Source: Apis mellifera (Eukaryota; Arthropoda; Insecta; Hymenoptera; Apidae). From it: a DNA stretch of 64,000 nucleotides. The DNA is taken from assembly GCF_003254395.2 (NCBI RefSeq), contig NC_037645.1, positions 6,315,406-6,379,405 of the forward strand, given 5' to 3'. Positions 38,601-50,016 of this stretch are shown here, one piece after another (the first letter of the stretch is position 1; each line of letters opens with the position of its first letter). The position numbers and the translations under genes are program-made. The notes under the pieces are model-generated. The model saw nothing but the letters and a program-made list of their open reading frames with translations, was not told where the DNA came from and ran no database searches.

Positions 38601-39712
38601 TCGTAAAAGAGAATATAAAAGAGACTGATGAACTGAGTTATCACGTGAAGAAGTTCGAACGGACAGCCTGAACAGATCTCTGTTTTAAAATGAATCTTAA
38701 GTACTTATAGCTCTCTCTTTCTCCTAAAATTGCAAAGAAGCGATGCCTGAGCGTTACAAATATAGTGTTCCTTCAATAAGTAGAGCATTTCATTTAAGCT
38801 CCATGAAAGAAGAAAGAAGAAAACGAAGAAGGAGAAAAATGGATCATGTCGTAGAATAAAAAATTGCTTAATTGAAAAAAATAACAAGAATAAAATCAAT
38901 AATTTGAAGTAAAAACCAGTTTGAAAAGCTAAAATAAAAATGATAATTAAATATGAGATGTAGCCTTAAAAAAATTGTAAAATCTTGAGAATAAAAATTT
39001 ACACTCTCATAATACTTAAAATACTCTCAATACAAGAAAAGAGACAATGTTAAAATGCAAAGAATAAAAAATTCTTCACAAGTCAAATAACATGTGTCCT
39101 AAAGAACTTGTAGCCAAAAAATACAGGAGATAATACCGTAGAATTCAATGTAGAAACCGAGAAGAGACAGATAAATATTTATAAAAGTAACAATATATAT
39201 AGTAGATTTTTAAGAAGTAAAAAATATATACGGAAAAGAAATAGATAACAATAGTAGCCGAAATGATCATCCAAAGTCAAGTATTTCTCAGCATTGCAAG
39301 GTCACTATAAAAAAAAGTCTGCGATGTCATACATCAATGAGTATCATTTAAAATAATCAATATATAAGTAAGTTGTTAGGACAAGAAAACCCATAATATT
39401 TGTCGCGCGAAGGAGCTCGAACAAGAAACACAAATAGCAAATGGTATACAACTGAAGATAGACTGTGTTCTGATTGTGAAAATGAAAATATAGCAGTGAT
39501 GACAATAGACGTGATGATAAAAAAAAGTAAAAAGATAAAGAGATTAAAGAGAAGGTGTAAACATAAAAAAAAAAAAAAAAAAGAAAAGTACAACAAACAA
39601 AAATGATTCAGACAATATATAGAGTAAGAGGAAGAGAAATGAGAGGGATATATAATAATGAAAAAAAATGGGAAGTTTAATGGTGTACAGTGGTGACACG
39701 CAAAGCTGCCTT
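35613..39712 (-). other. Interval between last exon B and the nested candidate
   Basis: This is AT-rich intron and, next to 39713, the 3' UTR of the PMCA B form. A 32-codon plus-strand ORF (38576-38671) is the only other item of note. A 20-bp tandem duplication containing ATATTGCAGTA lies at 35785-35825. Confidence 0.5.
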
Positions 39713-40198
39713 TTAAATGCTGGTTTCATGCACGAGCTTCGTCAATTCCGGGATGGCCAAATTATTGGAGCTGAGAAGCAGGGAGTTTCCTGTGTTGCTG
39801 TCTCTGTTGTTGCTACTCTGCATCTGCGTATGGTTGGGTTGTTGGGCCTGGTTTAGGGCACTATTGGACGAGGATCTATTGTCATTGATGGTGTTTATGG
39901 TGGTATTATGATGGTTGTACGCGATGCCTGATCCCGTAACGCTGAGCAACAATGGTGACGTAGAGCTGTTCATCCTGGCGGTCGTATGATCCTCGGCGGT
40001 CTTGTTCGGCAAATTGCCCTTGCTGGCGTTCAGCGCACTGTTTGTCGGGTCTTCGTCAATGTATGTGAAGTCAGAAAGTGGTCGGGGCCCAGTGTGGCTG
40101 CGTGAACTGCGCATACTGTGTAAGCTGTGTAAACTATGGACAGAGCGACGCTCCTCCAAATCTTCTAGAGTCGACTTGAACGCTCTGATTACTCGAAG
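39713..40198 (-). CDS. PMCA: PMCA alternative last exon B: LRVIRAFKSTLEDLEERRS and PDZ tail HETSI
   Basis: The acceptor TTTTTGCAG precedes CTT CGA GTA ATC in phase 0. The exon encodes 161 residues and TAA. LRVIRAFKSTLEDLEERRS replaces the IRVVNAFRQGL half of the calmodulin-binding helix. A Ser/His/Arg block (VHSLHSLHSMRSSRSHTGPR) and PLSDFTYIDEDP follow, then a long Asn/Ser/Thr/Gln-rich, probably disordered tail ending KLVHETSI. Composition is far less AT-rich than the flanks. It is used instead of exon A and has its own 3' UTR to the left. T-S-I at the end fits a class I PDZ ligand. It parallels vertebrate PMCA splice site C, which lies at the same point after the LNRIQTQ-type sequence. Confidence 0.92.
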   Translation of the reverse strand, partial: LRVIRAFKSTLEDLEERRSVHSLHSLHSMRSSRSHTGPRPLSDFTYIDEDPTNSALNASKGNLPNKTAEDHTTARMNSSTSPLLLSVTGSGIAYNHHNTTINTINDNRSSSNSALNQAQQPNHTQMQSSNNRDSNTGNSLLLSSNNLAIPELTKLVHETSI

Positions 40199-40877
40199 CT
40201 GCAAAAACAGGGAAGAGGATGTTCTATCAGGAAGCGAGGAGGCAAGCCAGCGACACACAAGCATGTCATATTTGTATTTATCTCAATTTGTGTGTGTCAA
40301 TACTTATGTTGTTCATTAGGCTTTCTATGATATAAAGACTATATAAGATATGTACATATAGTGTTTATATACACGTATACAGACATATATTAAATATATT
40401 AATAAGATTTGGAGGATTAATTCTAAAACAAACAAAAAAACAAAATTTGATGTATGAAAATTCGTTGATCGAGATTTGTTTGTTAAATTATAAGCAATTG
40501 AAATTGAAAAAAAAATTTAAATTGCTTATAACTTAGTTTAAAAATTGAAATTATAAATTTGATAAATGAATCTCAATTAATATTTTCATACACTAACTTT
40601 TGTATTTGTTTCATCAATCATTGTAGAATCAATTTTCCAAAAATATCCCATCAATATATCAATATATTCTGCATATAAGTACGTATATAATCTTCATACT
40701 TTCTCTTCTTATTGATGATGCCTTATGATTATTCAATTGTTGTTCTATATAGGTATTTTTCATCCATGTTTTTCCTTTCTTTTTTTTTTTTTCGCAGGGA
40801 GAGATTTCCGGTTTTCTTGCGGGGATAAATTTCGTGTAATAGATTTGTAGATTTTTCTCTAATAGTGTAATATATAC

Positions 40878-41000
40878 ATGTGTATATAATTCGTCTAATA
40901 GTGTGCACACATCGGGTGGGTTCGGTTGTTCTCTTCGCTGTGGACTTGGTTGCATTTCATCCGAGTTCAGATCTAAATGACTGCGTTCTCGGGCGTGGCT
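40878..41000 (-). CDS. Candidate PMCA cassette or last exon (SHARERSHLDLNSDEMQPSP)
   Basis: The acceptor GGCTGTAG and donor GTATAT bound 123 nt in phase 0, open for 41 codons: SHARERSHLDLNSDEMQPSP then QRREQPNPPDVCTLLDELY and TH. If not spliced, the frame runs on to a stop at 40659. It is strongly GC-elevated. The peptide is hydrophilic and looks natural, but no homologue is recognised. Confidence 0.3.
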
Positions 41001-44000
41001 CTACAGCCAGGCTTACATGCGCGCATCTACCTTTACTGTGCGTACCTATTTATTCTGGCAAAAGATCAAAGAAGAAAAGATCAAACAAAAAAAAAAAAGG
41101 AACTAATTACGAGTTCTTTGCTTCATTACGTACCATTATTATAAGTTAATTTCCTTCTCAATGATACACAATTTAATTCGAAGGGACTATTTCTCTATCC
41201 CTTAAATAGTATTACCAGATCTGGATAAACCTGAATGTTGAGATATTAAGTTTCAAAAGCTTCGCATCTTGCTTTTGATTAATTGATTACACTAGCCTCT
41301 CTTAAAAGGAAATGATACATCAAATCGATTAATCATTGAATAAAATCTTTTTGAAATTAGAGTTATTTAGTTTAGAATACGAATTAAATTGGGATAATGT
41401 ATAAGAAAAAATATTCAATTTTTTTTAAATATATTCAGGATTGAAATATAGGATTAATTAAAAATGTTAAGTAAGGATGAAAACAAAAGTTTTGAGGTGT
41501 TTAAAACAATTTGAACCAGTATATTTTTTTTTTCACACATAGAACCTGGCTTGAAGTATTTAAAGCATCTTCTTTTGAAGTCAGTTAGAAATAGTTTTTA
41601 AGAATCCTAAATTGAATCCTAAAATAGAGACTAGTTTTGATGAAGCACACGCTTAAAATCATGACCGTAAAAAGAGTCAAGCGTGTAAAGTTAAAAATCA
41701 GTATAAAGATAGTGACAAAGACAGACAGACAGAGAAACAGATAGTCAGGTTAGCAGACAGAGAGTGAAAGAATGTATATATGTGTGTGTACATTCTGAAG
41801 AGAGAAAGAAAGATAGAAAGATAGAAATAGAAGGAAAGTTCTATAAATTAGAAAACATTCTAGTGAATATTTTCTAGTGATTTTATATTAATTCTTTTTG
41901 TGATCATGCTATTTAAATAAAATTGCATTCCACATTTATGGCAATAAATTGATTCCTACTAATCTTATTGTGCAGATTCAAGTTTTTCTTTCTTGTGAAC
42001 ACCAGCAGTTAACATATTTTGTCTAGTTCAAGAACAAGAACTAGTTCACAAAGTTCGTTCCTTGAACATTTTACCAACAAAACATTTTCTATGTTTTGAT
42101 ATTTCTTTATATCAAACCTCAGTCTATTCCATAATCTGATTACAGCCTCAATATATAAAGTAGTAATATAATAATCAATGTATAATATAATGGCATTGAA
42201 AATAGAATTATATATTTTAAATGCCATAATATTTATAACAGTTCAATATAAATACATACTTTTTCACTTTGAAAAATCATATATATATAATATAATTCTC
42301 AATTCTTCTTATAATTGCACATTAGATAAATAGATTGCTTAGATAAATTCCAAATTTATAAAACATAACGTGTGGTACTTAATCCTTCGAAAATCGGACT
42401 TAAGAAGCCTAATCCAATCTGATAATCTGATAATCTGATAAGATCGTTCATTCGAGAAGGCGGAAAACACCAAAAGAATCACATGCCGGTAATTTTATAA
42501 CAATTACAATATATCGTAATTGTATATAATGTAATAGTAATTGTAGCTACTAGAAGCTTCTTATTCGACGAGATCTTCTTTTTTTTTTAGAATGCAAAAA
42601 TCATTGCAAATAAATTCAACCTTTTTATACCATTCGCGCGCAATGCCATGTTAGATACCGGGTAAACACAAAATCGATGCAAATGTGAGCATTCGTGCAC
42701 ACGCACACTCACATACCGTATCAAAACATATAAACTGGATTATAAACTGCTTTCAGATAAATTGCTTTCTTGTGCAGTTAAAAAACTATTTAAATATTAA
42801 ATAAGTTAGTTATTTAATAAGAATCTGTGCTTAAAATTGCAATAATATATTACTATAAATGTGTAATATATTACTGGTTACTTTCTATTAACTTTTTAAT
42901 GATTTTAAAGTAAATATCATGAATTAAATAATTTTATTTTCACTCTGAACTATTATTTTTTATATAAATTTAAATCTTTTATATCAATTCTTAGCAAAAT
43001 GAGATTCTTCAGATCTAATATATAATATAATGTGATCTCATATATATATATCAGATCTCATATATAATATAATATGCATAAGAATGATATAATGTTAAAT
43101 AAACATTCATAAGTTATATATAATTTACAAAATTTACTCCATAGCATCATCCTATTTTATACTAAAGATTAATCAATTTTAATATCGATTCATTAAATAT
43201 TCATTAAATTCTAACTTAATCTATCTAAACAGAGAATGAATGTTGCTCCAAGAGATATTTATGCCTTCGGTTATATTTCTTCATTTTCATAAGGGTCGCA
43301 CAGAGTTAGAAATTCTTCATGGAAAATCAAACTGCAGAAAAAGCAAATCTACCTGATGTTGTAATAATCTAGCCATAATCAACAAATGGCACAGAAGGAG
43401 GCAAGGAGGATTATATGAGATTGAAGAAAGATTAAAATTAAGAGACGTATTCGTTCGAGAGAAACTGTTCTGACGGGACAGAGAGAAAGGTCTAGGACAT
43501 ATTTTTCTTTTTTTTTTTTTGACAAATGGTTATACATCGTGAAAATTTTTCCTAAAGATTATCTGCAAAAACAGAAAGACAAAGCAGGTTATCGCGATCG
43601 CACGCTTGCAAACATGTTCTAAAAAGAAGACTTTTCACAAATTGCCGGAATCCGAAATCTTCAGCCAGAAAATAGAATGCGGCGGGAGAAACAAACACAT
43701 ACAGAAACGCAAGCAGCAGAGTGAGGGGGAGAGGAGAGATTCTGCTCGACCAGGCAGAACTTTTAAAAAGCTGAATAAATACCTCTTGTCGAGATATATT
43801 TATAATCCTCGTGCGAGTATACGTACGATACCAAAAGAAGGATGGTCGTGTTTAAAAACAGGTTTACTACAATCGCCACGAAAAAATAATACTCGCTTTC
43901 TTTTTTTTTTCTTTCTTTTTTTTTTTTTTCTTGTTCTAACAGTTGCATATTATTATTATATCATGAGAATAAGTATGAAAATGACACAATATGAGGAAAA

Positions 44001-47000
44001 TACACGCAGCACACAATCATATCAGACAACTATAGACTACTGAAAAAAGAGGGCGGGTGGACGGTGGTCTACCTGCATAAGAGGCTCTTTCATCGATTCC
44101 ACCGACCAGCTCATACCCACTACACAAAAACACAGTGGTGTGACGAAAATCGTTCACTGCATCAGTACTAAGGAATCGTCGCCCTCGTTCCTGCTTAATT
44201 GCTTTTCACTATAAATTTTCTTTTCTCCAGATAATATTAATTAAGAATATATTAAGGCCCTTTCGCTATAAATAAATTTCAAATATTTCTCAGTATTTAT
44301 TCTTATATTCAATATATTATTATTTTTTTTTTTCTTTAAGCTTTTCTTCTCTAAGAATATTAAATTAAATTTCCAAAAATAATCCTACAAATAATCAATA
44401 AAATACATAATATCTGTTTTAATATCCATGTCTTAAATATAACTTTAAAACTTTCTATTTATCTTCAAATTGCAACTCTTTATCTTCAAACGAGTTACAA
44501 TTCAAATTAAATAGTTTCTATAATTAATATTTCTCTTTATAAAATTAACTTTTTTTTTTGATGAAGTAATCACATTAGCAAAAGGGGTTATCATTATTTA
44601 TACATTATTTATCGTTGATGAACAAGATTCGATAGCGACGTTTCTCTCAGCACACCGTACGTACGTCGACAATCCGTCCTGTGTATGCGTACGTATGGCA
44701 AAGTTGACGATATAACGTATTATTAACGGCAGGCGATCTACATGAGCTACGTACTTGTTTGTACTCCGACAGGATAAGTGTGGCGGCGAGCAAGTGTGCC
44801 GCCCCGTTATACCTCAGTCTCCCGAATGGGTTCCGCTGGCTAACAAACCACAAATCATACCATAAGTTTTAATTTCTATCCTCTCCATAATATCATTGCT
44901 TTTTAGGCGTGTTTTTTTTTTTTTTTTTTTTTTTTTTGCGTCAGTATTTATAATTCCTGATACATACTGACTTATGTGTATCTCTGTTATTATTATTACT
45001 ATTTGGTTTTGTTTCTTTGTATCTGTTATTGTAGATTATTTTTTCTGAGGTTTTCGTTCTTGTTAGTCAAGTTCCCAGTTATTAAGAGCCTTCTTAATGT
45101 GTCTTTTTGCAGATATATATATATAAGTGTTTCTGTGTATAAAAGGGAAGAGAATCCTGAAGTACACGAGGCTTCGTGCTAGCTGCTCGTGTTTAGGATC
45201 GAAAATCACTTGGAATATCGGCTCTTGAAGAATTGAGAATCGATCTTAATACTGTGGATTAATATTGAATTGATTATATTTGTAAATCATAAGGATTTTT
45301 CATTATTTCTCAATATCATCAAGATCGAACGATACACAAAGTAACTCGAACCTTTGTGTAATGAACAAAGCTTGAAAAGCTTGACATAGAATTGAATGGC
45401 CAATTGCAGCATGCAAATATTTTTGAGATAAAGGCCAGTTGTTTTTATAACTCCAAAAAAATGATATGATCAGCAACCTGGAAACTAATCAGAGTCGTGA
45501 GTGAAGAATCATAAAAATCTTCAGCGAGATAAATTTATTTAAAACAATTCAATATTTTTAATTTTATTCTTTCAACCGTTTTAAGAATTTTCATTTAGAA
45601 ACTCCAGGATTATTATTAATTATTCTTAGCTTCCTTTGATTTGAAGACTATCTTTGATAGTTTTCTTCCTTTTTTTTTTCAACCAAAGGAAGTAGAATTG
45701 TATAATATAAATGCACATTCGCCTTAAATTTGTAAAAAACTCTTTATGTATGTCTGTAACATTAATATATCATATGTTTAAGATTTTATATGTGTATAGA
45801 TGAAAGTTGATTGTCAAAGTATCTTGAAGTTTTCTTTCCTTATTAATAAGAGTTTCGACTGTCATGTACATGGCAGATAGAGACGAACATATAGATAAAC
45901 AGACAGACTTGTGCATGTACATCTCATTATATTCAACAGCACACGCACATCAATTAGACATATGATGCATTATGATATATATCATCCATCATATACACGT
46001 TAATAATATGGTATATCACAGCAAGACTGGCACACACTGCAACGATTAAAGAGCAGAAATGAGAGATAAAAAGGAGCAAATATCAGCCATATGGAATTTT
46101 TGGTATCCATAAACTGGACACACATATATTCCAAGTTATATAATATATGCTTTTTCCGTGAGAATCACACAGAATGCAATTAGCGTGTCATTGTTGGTTT
46201 GTGATCTGGTTAAGTCATGTTTGACAGTTACTCACATTACACATTATTTTTAACACAGTAGATTCCTTCGCGTAAATTCTTGCATGCAATTCACACGCAT
46301 AGCACACGTACAAGGTACTCTGAGGCTGCTTAATTCCTGAGTGCATAATAAATTGTGTTGACGTTTCAATTGTAGATAAGCTTCCATAAAAGAAAAGTTG
46401 TCTATGCATTTAAGTTCAGAATCATCGTAGCTGCTTTTTTTTTCTATATTGGGTATATAAAAGTCACAAATTGTTAATATAATGTATTATGTAGGATAAT
46501 AGTGGTAATAATGAAGATGATGAAGCTTTACATAAGCTTACATTACTTCTACAATTATATGTAGAAGCTTCTTGTTGTAAGAGTAGTATTTGAATGATAT
46601 ATTTGTGTGAAGTTTCATTAAAGAAGAAATTTGTCTTATTCCTCATTATTTTGAAGAAAAAGAAATTAAAAGCTGTTTTAGAAATGATGTGAAAATTGTT
46701 CATGATGCATTGGCTCGTGTATTGATATAAAATATTTAGAACAAAATTAGTATTTTTAAAATTCAAGATATTGAAAAATAAAATTATATATAAACATAAA
46801 AATATTTTTCTATAAAAATTATTAATAAATATTTTTGTTTCTTATTGATAAAAAAAAGTGGAATAAAAATTAGATACCTATTTAAAAAATAAATAGTGAG
46901 ACTATATAAATACAAATTCATTTATAAAGATCATAAAAATTTTCATATCATAAAATTATATATTATAAAAAATCATTAATCATTTGATAATATATTACAA

Positions 47001-47402
47001 CATACAAAACAATTTCTAAATGTCAAAAAAAAAAATTAATATGAAAGAATTATATATGACATAAGTTAAAAAGAAATTCGTAGAGATATAGAAATTTAAA
47101 TAAATACATTATTAAAAAAATCAATATAAAATAAATAAAATAAAAATCACTTCGATGATTCTGTTAAAGAATATGTATATCTCCGCTATTTTTGAAGATA
47201 TGATGATTTCTGTTTATAAAAGTTTTATGAAGAGGGATTATAATGTATAGCTGTAATAATATTTTTTATATGAATATATTATAGGAGAGTTGAAGATTTC
47301 AAAATCATTTATATTAAATTTTAAATATCTTATACAAAATGACCGAGTGTTTTAATAAATGAAATGAAACGAAGACAGAAAAAAGAATTGTAAAAGCGTA
47401 CC

Positions 47403-47582
47403 TTGCCGCGCGTGTATGTGTGTTCCGCACACATATATACGCATACACATATATATACACGTACTTACACATACGCGCATGCATTTTACATACACGTGTG
47501 TATATATACATATATTTATGTATATACACGTATATACGGGCAACTTATATACGTACATACATACGCACAAATGTGCATGCAA
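47403..47582. repeat. CA/TA/CG alternating purine-pyrimidine region
   Basis: About 180 bp of ACACATATATACGCATACAC-type sequence, open as Tyr/His/Thr-rich ORFs on both strands. That is a composition artefact. Confidence 0.9.
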
Positions 47583-49079
47583 CACCTTAAAATCAATGAA
47601 AAAAGAAAAAAAAAAAAAAAAGAATAAGAAATGAAAATGAACGCAAAAGAAAAACTTTAAAATTGGATATCGAAAAAAATGTCTTTTAAAATTTTAAGAT
47701 TAATAAACTCTTTTTTAAATAAAAATGAAAAAAATCAAAAGATAATTAATAAAATCAAATGAAACATATGAATAAAAAAATATAAAAAATTCCTTTTCAT
47801 TTTGTACTTGAAGAGAAGAGTAGAAAAGTATAGATATTAAGAATGCACAATTATTAATAAAAATATAATAAATGAATTAGTAAAATATGTAATAGACAAT
47901 TATGTTTTGTAAATTCATAAATATTACTGATTGCATTTAAAAAAAGAATTATTACAATAATCCATTTTTACATTATATTATACAATTATTTCAAGATTAC
48001 AGATTAATTATACTGGAAATATCACTGAATAATAAAAAGAACATATGTAATCAAACATATGTCACTTTTATGATAACAAAGTTTTAATGAGGCAAATACA
48101 AGAAAAAAGGTTACAATTTATATAATCTATATTAATATTAATACACTGCTCAATAGCAAATATCTATTTCCTTCAAGATGGGATTGGACATATGTTCATT
48201 AGATACAAAACGTTCCTCTCATTATTCTATATTATTAATTAAAAAATATTAAATATAAATTAAATATAAATATAAATATTTCTATAACTAATTGAAAAAT
48301 ATCAAGAAAATACAGAAAACACTTACTTATAATTCTTTCAAAATTAAATCTGATATGATTGAAATTTAAATACCTATTGTAATACTTATTCTGTTTCAAA
48401 TTTAATACTGGAGTAAAGTGCTGGTTAAATTCGAGGTAGGGCAGGATTAGGTTTGAAATTTGGTGTTTAAAGAATTCTCTTCCCTTCAAGACTTATCTTT
48501 TTTGTCCTGTTTTTTCTTAGCTAACTCTGTTAACTGAAACAAAGTGACTGATCTTAATTTAAGTAACACGTATTGAAAAATACAGAAAGTAGATAGGGAC
48601 AATTAGAAAAAAATAGCAGCGTGGAACAAGGGACAAGAAAATTATCCAATATATGTCATGTTTTTTTCGCTATGTCGCACTGCGGAAAATAAAATAAGAA
48701 AATAGCATGATTTGCGCGAACGAAACGAATAGAAGCTCGCGATTCGCAAGCAGAACTGCGACGAAATGAAACAGAGAGAGAAAGATAAAGACAGGCGAGA
48801 GAAATACATGTTGAAACGGCAGACAATCAATAAGAATAAATAAACTGAAAATAAAAGAAAAAAAAAAAATTACAAATTATACATAAAACTAAGAAGCCAT
48901 AAATTAAATTAACATAATTTCAAAGATTAATTACACAAATGAAAATAAAAGTAAATTTAAATTGGTGTTAAGAAAGAAAGTAATGATTAATAGAGATAAA
49001 GATAGACTTGGATAAAAGAGTAATGAAGTACGTCAAACATAAAGCACCAGTAAGAAGAAAAACTTAAACTGGTTAATGA

Positions 49080-49145
49080 AAAAGAAAAAAAAAAAAGAAA
49101 AAAAAAAGAAAAAAAAAAAGAAAAAAAAAGGAAAAAAAAAAAACA
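49080..49145. repeat. Poly-A tract with periodic G
   Basis: A-runs of nine to twelve bases separated by single G residues. It is possibly the tail of an old retroposed sequence, but no body is recognised next to it. Confidence 0.85.
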
Positions 49146-49187
49146 AAACCATTGAAAATAAAATCAGATCATAATAATAATAAAGAA

Positions 49188-49307
49188 TTAATATTTAAGA
49201 ACGGTCAAACAGTGCGGAGATTGGACTTGCGGACTAACCATATAGTAATCCTGAGAGGGGGATCTGCCTGTCACAGATACATTCTGCACCAGAGTTCTTT
49301 TGCTCGT
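49188..49307 (-). CDS. Candidate PMCA cassette or last exon (TSKRTLVQNVSVTGRSPSQD)
   Basis: A good acceptor (CTACTTTCAG) leads in phase 0 into TSKRTLVQNVSVTGRSPSQD, YYMVSPQVQSPHCLTVLKY and TAA, 39 residues. A donor ATG/GTTAGT at 49237-49238 would alternatively give a 69-nt cassette. GC content is much higher than in the intron. A second frame is also open over the first 69 nt, so the frame is not certain. Confidence 0.33.
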   Translation of the reverse strand, partial: TSKRTLVQNVSVTGRSPSQDYYMVSPQVQSPHCLTVLKY

Positions 49308-49446
49308 CTGAAAGTAGGTTACATATTCAATTTACGTAATTAGCTTAATTGAGTGGGTCTATAATATTGTTTTTTGTTTTCTTTGTTTGTTTTTATAATA
49401 ATTTCAAAAATGTAATTTCTTTAAGAAATTATATTCTGTATAGTTT

Positions 49447-49512
49447 TATATATATATATAAGATATATATATATATAATTATATATATATATGTGTGTGT
49501 GTGTATGTATGT
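49447..49512. repeat. (TA)n-(GT)n compound microsatellite
   Basis: TATATA runs with a GATATA break passing into GTGTGTGTGTATGTATG. Confidence 0.95.
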
Positions 49513-49956
49513 GTAATTGTTGCTTCATAAAACATCTTTTTCAATTCTATTTTTACCATTGTGCTAGATTAAGAATAGTGTTATCAGAGTAAGAAGAAAG
49601 GAAATAAGAGAGAAAGTGAAGTATAAGTAAACAGAATAAAGAAAGTAGAAATTATCATGATTAAACTTTACTCTTCTCTTTCCTTTTCACTCTTTGGACT
49701 ATGCGATCATTCTGTTAAATAATTTAAACAAATATTAATCGATTAAATATTTTAACACTTAACAAGTTCTTTATCGTATGTCCAATAGATATTTTAATAA
49801 TATAGTATCAGTAGCAACGTAATAGTGTAAAATAAGAAATTTACACGATCACGAGTCACAAGTATGGTCAAGTATGCGCTAGCTTCATCAGTTTTAACCC
49901 GTTCCCATTAAGAAAAATAAAATAATAAAAAAATAAAAGGAAAAACAAAAAATTAC

Positions 49957-50016
49957 GAGAGACGGTATTGATAAAGAAGGGTTGTCCTTTTCCGACTCTC
50001 GCTCGAGCATCGATTC
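49957..50016 (-). CDS. Candidate 60-nt PMCA cassette exon (ESMLERESEKDNPSLSIPSL)
   Basis: AATTTAG acceptor, phase-0 reading ESMLERESEKDNPSLSIPSL and a GTAATT donor, exactly 20 codons. The segment is GC-elevated. It also contains an ATG at its third codon, so it could be a first exon. No homologue is known to me. Confidence 0.28.

Noticed and set aside
38576..38671. 32-codon plus-strand ORF in the PMCA intron
   Set aside because: Short, no flanking signals and no recognised similarity; kept only as a note.
39668..40319. Plus-strand ORFs opposite PMCA exon B
   Set aside because: Shadow frames; Leu/Val-rich because the sense strand is Asn/Ser/Gln-rich.
47314..47634. Overlapping Tyr/His/Thr-rich ORFs on both strands
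   Set aside because: Alternating CA/TA repeat read in several frames.
49080..49145. A-rich tract as the tail of a retroposon
   Set aside because: No element body or target-site duplication is recognisable next to it.
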